Positions 22,234 through 33,934 are shown, counted from the first letter of the stretch. The stretch: 62,000 bases of DNA from Mesostigma viride (GCA_009746045.1 RPFO01000015.1:667529-729528); one strand, 5' to 3'. Translations and numbers: made by a program. Notes: a model not told the origin generated them from the letters alone.

Positions 22234-23255
22234 CCCATTATGTTTTCTTTCAGATTGGAACATGCTCCAAGTCTGACCTACCAACCGTTGCAAGGCAACC
22301 AGAGCCCATACAGTCACAACTGGATTAGAGAAGGGCCCCAGAAACGGACTATACTGATGCTGACTGCTGATTTAACCCTGCCAAGCACTACGGGGGTTCC
22401 TCCCCCTCAATAGTGGGGAAAACATAAATGAGGTACTGCGGCCATTCGTCACACAGGACGTCATGCAAGTCACATGTCACAGCATATAAGGAGTGCCCAG
22501 TTTCCATCTTTGAAGGAGCGAATTGTCGTCATTTCCCTGGCATCTGTCACTGCAGATGGTAGAAAAAGGGGGGCTTGATTGCCACTTGTGGATGGAACCC
22601 CATGCAACATCCACTTCCCAAAAACCAATGGGATGACTCTAGTGAAACCAGAGGTCTTCCCCAGGTGCTTAGGACCTGATGTTTTGCCACTGCTGACCTG
22701 GGCCAGAGCAGCCAGATACCTGTGAGTGCCACATGGTGGTAAGCACAGGCAACTGACAAGTGGGAACTGGTTCTCCACTTGATTTGCACATGGCGAATGG
22801 GTGGACTGCCCATCACCCTACCACAGGTCCTGGGACCAGATGGCAGCATAAGACACAACAGGCACAGTCACAAGACTAAGACTGTCACACGTTACATGCA
22901 CATGCACATGCACATGTACAAGGTAACCATGAACATGACCCAGCCACATAACAATGCCATGTACAAGTACTGTCACCATGACTGACACAATGACACACTT
23001 GTGAAGGATTGACAGCTCACCTCCCAAGAGATGAGCTAACGAAATTCCATGAGAGAGACGAGGTCAAAGAGACTCCATTTATTCACCATAAAACAGGGCT
23101 TACAAGGCATACAGGTTCAGCTCCTCCCCAGGAGCTAGTGCTGATGATAAGACACCCCGTGGCCTGGGCCCGGGTCTGGGTACCCCTACCCCCTGACAGG
23201 GGTTGCCCCATAGTAGGGGTGGGGAGACTAGCCACCCTCCCTGGGGAGGGGTGGA
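22234..23255 (-). other. 3' untranslated region of element A copy 2
   Basis: About 1 kb between the pol stop and the 3' LTR, collinear with 10353-11380 of copy 1. Small indels between the copies are not multiples of three, which argues against a conserved third protein here. Confidence 0.65.
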
Positions 23256-26200
23256 CTAGGTGTCTACCGGCGGGGGCAGGCTGGCCTGCTTGCCGTAGGG
23301 GTTCATCATGTGATAGAGCAGTTGGTACTGCTCAGGTGCTAGCTGGGGCACCTTGGTCAACGCATCCGCGGCGTTGGCCTTGTCCGGCACATGATTGGTA
23401 GACTCCCAGTAGGTGCACTCCTGTTTCAGGATCACCCAGTCCAAATCAGTATGCACAGCATAAGGGTTGTCAAGGAAACTGAGGAGAGATTGACTGTCGG
23501 TGTGCAAGTGAGCCACCACCCCAGCCTGACTGCCTGCTTGCTTCTGTAACCAAACCAGGACATGATTGAGATACCTGGCATGTAGCACAGCTGACACAAC
23601 TGCCCTGCACTCAGCAGCATTGCTACTAACAGCTTTACGCCTATGTAGCCTGCTATACCATGAGATGAGTGACATGGGTTGGTCAGCATTTTGTACAAAA
23701 AATAAGCCAGCCTCCCTAGCCTGCAGTTGAGTAATCTGCCGTGATTCCATGGAACTGTCCATTATAGCCTGAATGTGAATGGGCTTAAAGAGTTCCAGGG
23801 AATGCAAGATAAGGGGTGGACCAGCCTGCAGGAGCTTGTTGATAGCCTTGTGGCCTACCTGCATAAGAACTGCATCATCAACCCTGCTGACTACTGCCAA
23901 GTGTGGTGCACAAGTAGAACACAACCACCCCAGCTTGCCCCTAATGGTGGGACAGTCACAAGGTTTGATTTTAGTCTGCAGCACTTCCTTACAACTGTGC
24001 ATGTAATCTGATGGAGAGTACATTGCACAGACCCACTGATCTGCTTGCTTCTGAAGCTGCAACATTGTGCCACAGAACTTAATAGCAATGGTGCCCAGCT
24101 CTAGCTGCTTGCCAATCTCAAAAGACTTAGACACGTTGGCAATAAAATCATCCACAGCCTGCCTAGGCCCAGCAATAAGCTGATCATCCCCATGCCACAC
24201 AAACATGATCATGCCATGAGGGTGAGGGACAACAAAGAAGCAAGGGTCTATGTCATCATACCGAGCACCTAGCTTCTCAAACACAGCTTGAGCTGACATT
24301 CTGAAAATTCTAGGAGCAGATTGCAGACCTTCCACTCCTATGTTGGCTTTCAGAAATGGTTGTGGGATATCCTTAGACCACACCTGAGGTGTGTTGACCA
24401 CATACACCTTCCCATGCCAAACTTGCTCAGCTATTTCAGGTGAGCCTTTCAGAAATGCACGTTTAATGTCAGTGGCTTTGCACACATAATCATCACCTTG
24501 ATTGATGTGCCCTAGAAAAACAGACAGCAAAATTTTAAGAGAAGTTTGCTGAATGCCAGGTGTATACAGGTCTGCCTCTGTCAAATCAGTGGATCCCTTA
24601 AACTCAGTCACACAAGGCCTAGCATGGAAAATGACAGAGCCATCTGCTGCTTGCTTGTGCTTGCACACGAACTTAAGTCTTAGGTGCTTGCTCCCGTTGG
24701 GCTTACGCTCTAAGGGAGTGACTGGAGGTGTGTGGGTGGGACTACGTGGATCTGGAACCACCCATTCATCCATAGCCTTTCTAAAAGCTTCAACCCACTT
24801 AGTGAAACCTTCCTGAGTTTGACAGTCCTGGACAATCTGCTCATAGGAGAGGGGAGACATTTTTGCAACATCATACTTTCCCAATCCAAATGCTTTGGGG
24901 TGCAGTTTCTGACTGTGCACCAAATCTGCCACACGTGGCTCGTGCCCAGGTGCATACTTTGGTGCAACAAATTTGACAGTGGCTGGCTGTGTGTCAACCA
25001 AAGTCTGGAGTGGTACCTGAAAATGATCAAGTGACACCCCACCCAGGCCCTGTACCTCAAGCCTATCACAAGAGATGGTGACACCTGGGTAAGAAATAAA
25101 TGGATCACCCAACAAAGCATTTCCTGTGTATCCTTCCAGTACCTGAAAAGGTGTGGGGATACCAAGAATGTTTAAGGTAACCTGACCTTTAACAGTCAAG
25201 CTAGCCTGCCCAGAGAAATCAGCCACCCGTTGCCAAGGGGAAGGCTCTAACTCTAGGTGTGGTACAGCCAATGCACTGATGATGCTAACCTGAGCTTGGG
25301 TGTCAACCGCGACTAGAGCTGGATTGTTGTCGCTGTGACCTGCCCTACTCACTTTGGCTGACCCTGCAGCAGTGTGAGCTTTGGCTCTATGCGCTGCTTG
25401 CAGTATGCGGACCGCTTCTGCTAGCCCATGTTTGGACACGGTAGGTATGGGTTGAGCTGGTACCGCTGAAGGTGTGCTGTCTTGCTGACCACCTTCTTGG
25501 TTAGTGCCCTCATTGACAGGTGGTCTAACCTGCTGTGGCTGGCTAGGCTCACTGAGGGTGACCTGGGGTGCACATGTGTTGTGGCTATCACACTCACCAG
25601 TGTGTGTTCCAAACAACCACTCACTGGGTACTCCAGATATACCAGGCAACTGTACTGAGCTGTCGACCATCAGCTCTTCCTCCTCTGCCACGTCTGACAG
25701 TGGAGTGTAATACAATTTAATCCTGTGAGGTGAGCACTTGTGCACATGCCCAGTGTCATTGTGTTTCACATGCACAGTCTTGCCTGTGCTGGAAAACTTA
25801 AGGATAGTGGCTGGGCCTAACCATGTCCCAACCTTCCCTAGCCCTGACTCCTTATAGAAGAGAACTGTGTCCCCTTCCTTGAAGGAGGGGCGTGGATGCT
25901 TGGCATCCTTGGCTGCCAATCTGCTGGCAGCGTGGGCACGCTGTGCATTGTACACAGCTAGTACCTCAGGTGGGTATATCCCAGCCTGTAACCCATCTGG
26001 TGTGATAATACCATAGGGTGTCTGCAGGAGTGGTCGTCTATTGAGTATCTGGCATATCTTAGTAGCCCACAGTGCCCTATCAGCGTATGACCCACTGTCA
26101 GCTAACAGGTTCTCACCTTCTTTGGCTACCAAGGTTTTGATAGACCTAATTGCCCTCTCAATGATACCTTGTCTCTCATGATCTTCTAGCCCAGCCAGGT

Positions 26201-27010
26201 CTATAGCTTCACAGCCCTCTGCCCCAGCAAGGCAACTAAATTGCTGATCTAACAGCAGTGCTTCTACTGGGTAGTACCTGGCTTGTGCTATTAATATAGC
26301 TCTATGCAACTGAGACTTGTCCATACCAGGGAGAGGTTCTATTGCTGTGTACCTGGACCATGCGTCCTTTAAAGCCAGATAGGGCTGTCCCTTAATATGG
26401 AACACATCCCCGACCACTCTGCCCTTGCACTTAGGTGGTGTAGCTACATGCCACTTGGGTGGTTTAGGTGCATACATTTGGCAGTGCTGACAGTGTTTTC
26501 TGATCAGCTGACATGCCTTCCTGAGTGCCGTACCTCCCAATGCAGCTGCTACCACCTCTGCACATGTCTCATGACCATACAGTAAGTGCAGTTGCAATGC
26601 CAGCTCCTCATAACTGATGTTACTAAGAGCTTGGGTCATGACCCTGGACACCTTGGGTATCAAGGAGGTGAACCTGGGTTCACTGTCAGAGGTTTCTGTG
26701 TAATACTTCAACACTTTGCCAACCTTGCTTACAGCCTTGACAGCTGAGCATGAAGGTGGAGAGTGAGAGGTAACAGAGTTAACTTGACATCCTGTCAACA
26801 TCCTCCCATCCTGTGTCCCTGCCTGGGCAGTGGAGCTGGATATTGGGTGGTGTAGGGGACACGACTCATCATGACACGTGTGAGGGTGTGAGGACTTACA
26901 TTTAGGGGGCTGCCACGGCTCCTTGGTGCACTTGGCGGGGTCCCCGTGAGGCGGTCCCAGGCACTTGTGGCAGAGCACCTCCAGGTGCGCAGGTGCTCCT
27001 TGTGTTTGTG
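23256..27010 (-). CDS. pol: pol of element A copy 2: integrase - protease-like - RT - RNase H
   Basis: One frame, open back to 27053 and in register with the ancestral polyprotein from about 26995. Numbering from 27053: integrase HHCC at residues 156-191 (26481-26588), catalytic Asp216, Asp269 and Glu299 (spacing 52 and 29), a barrel-like end, a Pro/Gln linker, then a retropepsin-like domain with VDTQAQVSII (Asp584) and ALLGDPF. RT follows with TDIKRAFLKG, GLQSAPRIF and HGDD at 954-957 (24183-24194). RNase H has NAAECRAVVS, HTDSQ and NAADALTK, with the stop at 23256. Usual copia order is protease, integrase, RT, RNase H, so the protease-like domain is displaced. Copy 1 and element E have the same order, so this is not a local rearrangement. 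No other protease is visible between the zinc knuckle and integrase. Confidence 0.88.
25296..25304 (-). other. protease-like active site DTQ of element A copy 2
   Basis: On the minus strand GAC ACC CAA gives Asp-Thr-Gln where retropepsins have Asp-Thr/Ser-Gly. Copy 1 has the same codons at 8032-8040, and element E has DTN at 43372-43380. Confidence 0.8.
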
Positions 27011-29922
27011 GCACTTGTCCTTGCTGTGTCCACGACGCCCACAACGCACACATTTCACATCCTTCTTGGGGGTGGAGGACCCAGCCCCAGAAGACTTGTT
27101 AGCGTTCCCCCCTGGGGGGGATGACCTACCCTTCCCCTTCCCCTGCCCCTTGCCCTTGCCCTTGCCCTTGCCCTTGCCCTTGCCCTTGCCCTTGAGGCTC
27201 TTAACAAACTGACTCATAAGAGTCTTCACCTCCCCTAGCGTCACAGGACGCTTGTCCTTGGCCTTCCTGGCCTTACCCTCCTCATCTGATTCCTCCCCCC
27301 GGGCCCGCTTGACAGCAGGGGGGAAGAGGTAGAGGGGGGAGGGGCTGAGTCCTGACACAGTGGACCCAGGGCTAGCTTAACATAATCGAGAGCCTCTTTC
27401 ATCGACTCCCAATGGGTGGCCAAGCCTGTGGTGATCATGGCAAAGGTGTTACGATCAAGGTTAAGCTTCTCGAGCAGGGAATGAACAAGCCACTTGTGAT
27501 CTAGCTTGCTAACCTCGGGGTGGGCCTTCACTGCAAGTTCCCACTTCTTGATCTCTGCTACATAGTTCTGAGTTTCTACCTTATAGGTTTTCACCCAGTT
27601 AAACGCAGAGTACATGTCAACAGTGGTGGGAGCAGACAGCAGGTCATGCAGATCACGCAGAAAATTCTCCCATGGCTCCCTACCCTGTGTATCCTGCCAC
27701 CTGGGATACCTTTGCTGATATATGGATACCAAGTGCTGGATGGAGGGATTGGATTGGTGGAAGAAATCACCCTGCATGAGTGCCCCAAACCAGTTCTTGA
27801 TATTCAGCTCCTCCCTAGCAGCTTGAGAGAGAGAAGAAGCTGAGCACCCTGCTGCCTAGTATACCCCTCTGGCAGCCCCCTCACCATAATCCTGTCAATT
27901 GGCCTATGCTCGTTATAGACTGGCCAATCCTGAGAGGGTGAAGAGGGAGAGGGAGAAGAAGACCTGCCTGGGGATGTAGCAGCATTGGCAGTGTTGGGAT
28001 GCTAGGTGAGACCTGTGAGGGCCTGCTACGCGTGGCTGGCTGCACTGGGGGTTAGGTGCCTGCACAACATGTGCTGGTGAAGATGACATGTCCATGCCCC
28101 CCTGCACACCCTGACTCTGTGCCTGCCTCTTGCGTGCCCTAGCTGCCTCCCATTGCTCAAAGGTAGGGGTGAGAGAAACATCACTATCCTCACTGCTAGA
28201 TGAGCTTGTCTGCTGCACGTCCCCCCCTGCTGGCTACCTGTCTGTACACGCAACCAAGTGGGGAGATACATACTTGCTTGCTGCATGCACACCCGGTGCA
28301 ACGTCTGCACCATCTCCACCATCGTGGCCAGATTCACCCTGATCTTCTTGCCTCGCAGCAAGGTCTGCAGGGCGGGGAGGAGTGCCTCGCACATCCTCCT
28401 GGTCATCGGCTCAATCGAGGGTTGATCGAGCAAATGATAGATGATCGCACACAACAGGCTGGTGTGTTCAGCCAACCTGTCGTCCAGCCTCTCGCTGGCC
28501 ACCCCTTGGATACCCTGGGCGCAGCGCTGGACTGCGCGCCAAAGGGTTGGCTCACGGAGTGAGACGACGTCATCCCCAGGGATGCGTGCCTCGGCTGTCT
28601 CCATGGCCACATCCTCCTCCCCTGGGGGAGATGGATGATCCCTTGCCACGGCCTGGGCCGTGGCAGGTCCCTTGCCGGCCCTGCCGGGGGCTTGGGACTG
28701 CGATGGGGGTGCCGAAGCACCCGCCTTCGCGGGGGGTGGGTGGTGATGGCGTTGGTGTTGTCGGCTGATGCCGACGGTGCCGACTCAGCGGCGGGTGTGT
28801 CGTGGGGAGGCGGCTGGCGCTTGCCCTCCGCCCGCCTAGGGGTCGCTGCCGCTGTCGCTGTCGCTGCTGCTGTCGCTGTCGCTGTCGCTGTCGCTGCCAC
28901 CACTGGAGAAGACGGGGCGCCCACCGGTGCTGCAGTCTTGGATGCCGCGGCCGGCAAGGTCGCCGCCGACGCCGGGGGCGACACAGTTGCAGCCAGCTGC
29001 TGCGACGCAGTCGATGTCGCTGCCGAACCAGGGGATGCCGTCGCAGGTCCCCAGCCGACTGGCACGACAGGTGGCATCCTTGGCATCTCCTCGGCCGGCC
29101 GAGGTGGCTTGGCCACCACCGTGGCCGCTGCCACCTGGCGAGCCTCCGAATACATGTCGAGAGCCGTTACTCCTTGTCTCACGGCCAAGAAGTACAGCCG
29201 GATCAAAATCGCAACCTGAACATGCGAAAAACGACAATGGACGTCCTCCGGGAGCTCGGCCGCCACCGCCTGAACCGCGAACTTGGTCAGGACGAAGCCG
29301 CCAGGGAGGGTACTCTGCTGGCGGAGTCGCCAGCCGTCGAAAGGCAAAAATTTGGTGCATTACGCACCGGGATCTTGAAGGGGAGCTGGCCCCAACCGTC
29401 AACATAAACCTCACCTGCGTCCTGGGACGCAGGGGTCGGGTTCGCGCCGAGGCTCATGCCTGCCAGCGCCCTCCCGACAGAGGTGTTGCCAGACGATGAC
29501 CTCGTCTGGCCGGAGGTCACCTCTCTCCTAGGAGAGGGTGAAGCCTCCCCCTCCTCCATAGAGGAGGAATCCTCTTCCACCTGTCGCCCTGGGGCGGGTG
29601 GCATGAGGTGCGGGGCAACCTCGGACTCGTTGCGAGTCCCGGTGCCCCGGTTCCCCTGGGGGGCAGACTCCTCGGCAGCGACAGCTTCACGCTGCCGGCG
29701 AGGGTTGTCCGCCACCACCATGCGGTAGGTGACATTTTCGTCACGCTCCCGCGGTGGGGAACTGCGAGGAGACATTCTCCTCTGAGACGCCGTGAAAGGC
29801 AGTCTCGTGGTAATGGGGGGCTCCCGGTTAGCGGGAGGCCGACCCCGACCGTTTCCTGCCCCTCCCCGCTGAAGGGTGGGGCGGACATTGTTGTTCTTAG
29901 CTTCCGAGTTCTTCGGCGCCAT
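27011..29922 (-). pseudogene. gag: gag of element A copy 2, frameshifted
   Basis: Starts at the ATG at 29922-29920, ten bases after the 5' LTR. The protein parallels copy 1, but the frame shifts near 29345, 28640, 28210, 27800, 27300 and 26995. The LINE fragment of copy 1 is missing, so the uninterrupted capsid region can be read at 27241-27777. The Lys-Gly hexamer repeat (27130-27195) and zinc knuckle (27011-27052) are present. A one-base deletion just after the knuckle separates this frame from pol. Confidence 0.82.
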
Positions 29923-29932
29923 GTCTAATCCA

Positions 29933-30344
29933 AGTTAGATATAAAGATGTACGTCGGAGACGTTGGGGACTCAGTGTGAGAATGATGGCTGCAGCAACGC
30001 CAGGGCCGGATCGGGCGTTCCTTGTCATTATTCACTCCATATGTGGGCACACATTATATGTCGTGGACACATCACTCACACGAGATCCCTAGGACAACTG
30101 GACTACGCTCACTTGTCCGCCACGTGTCCAGGTTCTAGAGGTTTCTAGACCTGGAGCAACGTTACTACGCACAACGTCCACTAGACTAGTTGCTAGCTAC
30201 GTAACTTGCGTACACGTGTGTGCGTCGCGCCACAACCGGCGCTCGGCACCGTTATTCTGTCTCCGCCAGAATAACTCCGGTCACATTGTATGTTCCCCTG
30301 TGTGGCTCCGGCCACAAGTCAGCCTCGAGGTATCTCAGCTAACT
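29933..30344 (-). repeat. 5' LTR of element A copy 2
   Basis: 412 bp. On the minus strand it runs AGTTAGCTGAG...TATCTAACT and is followed by TGGATTAGAC and then the gag ATG. Only the first six post-LTR bases, TGGATT, match copy 1, so no full-length primer site is shared. Confidence 0.95.
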
Positions 30345-30349
30345 GGATC

Positions 30350-32422
30350 TTGACCCCCACCGCCTGGTGATCCACACCGACCACCGGCCTCTCACCCACC
30401 TCCTGGTGCAGCCCAACCTGACGCCCCGTCAAGCGCGGTGGATGGAGTACTTGTCGCAATTCGCCCCGTTTAAGATCCAATACGTCAAGGGCGCGGACAA
30501 CGTTGTGCCCGACGCCCTCTCGCGACGGGCTGACTATTGGTTCTACGAGGACATGGACGTGCTGCATACCACCTGCGTCCCAGTGGCCGCCCCGGGGACC
30601 GCCTACGGCGCGGAGCCACGGTCTCCTCGGGCCCGCCATCTTTTTCATCTCGGGCACACCACCATGGATGACTTGTCTCCCACCCTGGATGAGCCTTTCC
30701 GTCAGGGTTCCCACGAGGACGTGGAGACCCCCGGGGGAGGGGAGGGGTCGCACACGCGCGTGCCACTCAGTCATGTGGTGCCGCCCCAGGGAATTTTTCA
30801 GCTTCATCCGCTCGGCCCTCCCACAGTCTTCTCAGAGTTCGTCAACCAGGTGATGGCGGACGCGGAGGACTCGGCAGAGGATGTGTTCACGGTCACATCT
30901 GACCTAGAGACGATGATAAGTCGTTTCACGGTCACGGAAGAAGCGGCCCTCGAGGCCATCAGGGCACACCCGCAGCAGATGGGCGCCTTCCCGTGCAAGT
31001 TCCAGGAAGGGCGCCTGCTCGTGTGTGTCCAGCCGGAGGAATGGCGGCTGTACGTCCCCGAGCTGTGTAGAGCAGCCTTGCTCCACGAGCTCCATGACTC
31101 CCTCCTAGGCGGTCACCAAGGAATACATCGCCTTCTCCCACGGGCCCGTAAGCATTTCTATTGGCCAGGGATGACGGAGTATATCAAGACGTACGTGCGC
31201 CAGTACGTGCCCCTCGTGCCAGATCATGAAGTCCAGGAACACGGGCTCTCAAGCCGTCCCAAAGACGTTACCGGATCCGATGGGTCCGTGGGACTCTATT
31301 ATGATGGATTTCATCGGTCCATTCAAGAAGACGAAGAGCGGCAACAGCATGGTCTTGGTGTTTGTGGACCGACTGACGCGTATGTGTCATCTGGCCCCCT
31401 GTCCTGCCGACCTCACGGCGGAAGGGTGTGCCAAGCTATACCTTACTCACGTGTTCCGGTTCCACGGGCTCAGCCGACAGTTCATCTCTGACCGCGACAA
31501 GCTCTTCACGGCCAAATTCTGGCAGGAGTTCTTCGAGCGGTTGGGCACCAAGGTGTCACTGGGCACGGCCTACCACAGCTCTTCGTCGCACATGGTGGAG
31601 CGGCTGAACCGTACGGTGCAAGAGACCATGCGCCACTACACCGACGCAGTGGGTAGCAATTGGGAGGAACTCCTGGGCTTGGTGGAATTTTCATTGAATA
31701 ATGCCCCCCAGGCCGCTCACGGATTCACTCCCTTTTTCCTCAACTCCGGCCGACATCCCCTCACGCCGCCCGATTTGCTCCTGAGTCCAGAACGTGGTGA
31801 GGATCAGATCAGACGGGATACCCTGCAAGGGGTCGAGCGGCTGCTGCAGCAGATGCACCAGGCGCATAACAGCGCAGTCCAGGGTTATCGCGCAGCGGCA
31901 GAGCGGTACATGGCCAGGACAGCAGGGAAGCGGGATGCTCGGACGCCGCCCATCGAGGTGGGCGACTGGGTCCTGGTGGAGGGCCCGCAGATCGGACGTT
32001 TCGCTCACAAGGTGGAGAAGGAGCTGAAGACTAAGCTCCGTCCCATGTTCTTGGGCCCCTACAAGGTCCTCGACAAGTTCGACGAGGTCATGTTCCAGGT
32101 GGACATCCCCGTGTCCTGGAACCTCACGTCCAACCGGTTCCATCGTGACCAGCTCAAGCTGTATCACCAGAACACCATCCAGGGCCGGGTAAATCCCCCA
32201 GCCCCGTTGGAGTTCAATCCGGACACGGGGGAACAAGAGGATGAGGTGGCGGAGATTGTGGGACACCGGGACGTCAAGCGAGGACGCGGGGTCCAACGAC
32301 AATACCGCGTGCGATGGCGATTTGGACAGCATGAGTCAGAGGACTCCTGGCGCACCGCGACGGAGCTAGCCGGGTGCGCTCGTTTACTAGAGGCATACAA
32401 GAAGACGCACCACTTACGATAG
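30350..32422 (+). pseudogene. pol: pol of element C, part 2: RNase H end, integrase, chromodomain
   Basis: The frame of part 1 resumes directly after the GGATC duplication with VIHTDHRPLTHLL (RNase H). Integrase follows: GGHQGIH and KHFYWPGM, with the CxxC (CPSC, near 31210) in another frame because of a one-base change near 31190. The catalytic core then runs in the second frame: Asp in MMDFIGPF, Asp in ISDRDKL and Glu in MVERLNRTV. The C-terminus (about 32235-32405) is a chromodomain with VAEIVGHRD, a YRVRWRF strand and a DSW motif, which defines a chromovirus. Chromodomains in this group are known to direct integration to particular chromatin. The stop is at 32420. Confidence 0.92.
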
Positions 32423-32511
32423 AGGACTCCACACGATGCAGGAAGTGAGGGTTGTGTGAGTCAGGTATCAAGGTGCACGTTGACTGATACCTCTGTTGTC
32501 GTGTGTTGCTT

Positions 32512-33017
32512 ATGCAGGGGGACGCCGCGGAGGCGCATCCCAGAGACACGACTCCCAATGCCGCGGAGGCAGCGGATACCGACATTCCTGATGCAGCAGA
32601 CGGGGTCCAGAGCGAGGATGATTTAGTCGATCTGGAGATGCCAGATCCAGAGTCCCCCGAGCCGCCCAGCCAGCAGTTTGGGCCGGTACCTGCTCGTGGC
32701 CAGCCCCCGGCATCAGAGGCAAGGACGCAGCCAGCTCGCGGAGAGCCTGCGGTCCGAGGAGATATTTCAGGAGCTGGGGGGTCAGGAGGCGGGGCCCGCC
32801 GACCGGTGGCACCAGACGCGCGCACCTTGCAGTTGGTGAAAGAGATGAACGAGGAGACCTTCAACCCTCGTATGTTTCTGCGTGACTACGGCAAGGAGGG
32901 TGAGACCCTACTCGAGCGGCGGCGGCGGCGTCATAATCGGATGCCGTCCGAACACCGGGCCGATTCTATTTTGTCCCGTGTCGCCCCCGGTCCGCTGGAG
33001 AAATTCCAGCTGCACAT
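32512..33017 (+). pseudogene. ORF3 of element C, 5' part, interrupted by element D
   Basis: The first ATG of this frame is at 32512, 90 nt after the pol stop, inside a TTGCTTATGCAG stretch that could serve as a splice acceptor. The encoded part is acidic and Pro-rich, then Arg-rich with a conserved-looking PLEKFQLHI end. Element D enters after CACAT at 33013-33017, and the same frame continues at 37589. The position is that of env in retroviruses, but there is no signal peptide or membrane segment in this half. Function unknown. Confidence 0.65.
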
Positions 33018-33459
33018 TGTTAGGGATATTATATCCACCTGGCCACAATATATCCCAGCCTGATTTATTTCTTGTTGGATTTATTCCATATGGACTGGGA
33101 ATTTGATAGCTATGATGAGCTAGATGGAACAGGCTCAATGAGCTGATCAATATTCATGTGCCATAGTCCTATACTTGGACATGGATGACTTGTACCCTGA
33201 GTCAGCCTAGTGGCATCACGTATTTGATTGACAAGTGGTGCTATGGCCTATTGGACAAGTGTTTCGTCCATGAGCTGACAAATGTTAGAAGCTCATGATG
33301 ACACATGTTATCACTTACATGATGACAAGTGGGTAGACTCATTGCATGACACTTGTCACTCCAAGGAGAAGAGATGTGTCACTTGATTAATCATGTTATG
33401 TGGCACATTATTATGTAGACACTTGGCATCTAGCTATTATGCCAGCTCATTGGATAATG

Positions 33460-33554
33460 TCTAGAATGTTCTAGGAATGTTCTAAGAATATGCCAGGAAT
33501 ATTCCTGGAATATGCTGAGAATATGCTGGGAATATGCTAGGAATATGCTAGGAT
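33460..33554 (+). repeat. 11-bp tandem array in the element D LTR
   Basis: About nine diverged units related to GAATATGCTAG, running from TAGAATGTTCT through AGGAATATGCT. The same array occurs in the other three D/D' LTRs. Its place upstream of the TATA box suggests an enhancer-like array, which is inference. Confidence 0.8.
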
Positions 33555-33574
33555 GTTTCTACAAGCTTCTGTGA

Positions 33575-33620
33575 TGATGTCATTGCTGATGTCATCCTTC
33601 CTAGCCTAAAAGGTATAAAA
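33575..33620 (+). promoter_or_regulatory. element D promoter: two TGATGTCAT sites and a TATA box
   Basis: TGATGTCAT occurs at 33575-33583 and 33587-33595, 12 bp apart; it resembles bZIP/CRE-type sites. TATAAAA follows at 33614-33620, with likely transcription start about 25-35 bp on. The same arrangement is in the 3' LTR (TATAAAA near 37355). Confidence 0.7.
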
Positions 33621-33851
33621 GGAAACTGCCCCCTAAGGGCAGGTACCTCCATTTAACCTCCATTGAACCTCCATTCAACCTCCATTCAAGTTCTTCTCCA
33701 ACTATTATATTCTAATAAAGCCATTTATTCTTCCACGTAAATTGTCTTCAACCTCTCTTTCTTTCAGCACCTGCAAGGTGTGTGGGTATGTAGCAAGGCC
33801 AAGCACAAGGCATTGTGTAAAACCCATTAGTCTCCTCTCCTAATCCAAACA

Positions 33852-33863
33852 TGGTATCGGAGG
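33852..33863 (+). other. primer-binding site of element D
   Basis: TGGTATCGGAGG directly abuts the 5' LTR and is close to the initiator-Met tRNA type site common in copia elements (TGGTATCAGAGC). Confidence 0.85.
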
Positions 33864-33934
33864 AAAGTTCCTGAGGAACAAGAAGACCACTGTGAACCCA
33901 GAGACATCCAGTTCCATTGGCGACTGAAGACACC

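Larger units (their letters stand above)
21826..30344 (-). mobile_element. LTR retrotransposon element A, copy 2, inserted in element C pol
   Basis: LTRs at 21826-22233 (3', 408 bp) and 29933-30344 (5', 412 bp) are nearly identical: one 4-bp indel and about one substitution. GGATC flanks the element at 21821-21825 and 30345-30349. The insertion splits the RNase H of element C. Pol is a single open frame of about 1,250 codons covering integrase, protease-like, RT and RNase H, far better preserved than in copy 1. Gag has several frameshifts, so Gag is defective. LTR identity suggests a recent insertion. Confidence 0.96.
33018..33851 (+). repeat. 5' LTR of element D
   Basis: It starts TGTTAGGGATATT and ends CTAATCCAAACA. 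It contains about nine 11-bp GAATATGCTAG-like units, paired TGATGTCAT sites, a TATA box, ACCTCCATTCA tandem repeats (about 33645-33690) and an AATAAA signal (33714-33719). This is a complete promoter and polyadenylation layout. Confidence 0.96.

Noticed and set aside
33460-33554. CRISPR-like array
   Set aside because: The 11-bp units are contiguous without spacers, lie in LTRs and occur in four LTR copies of a eukaryotic retroelement.
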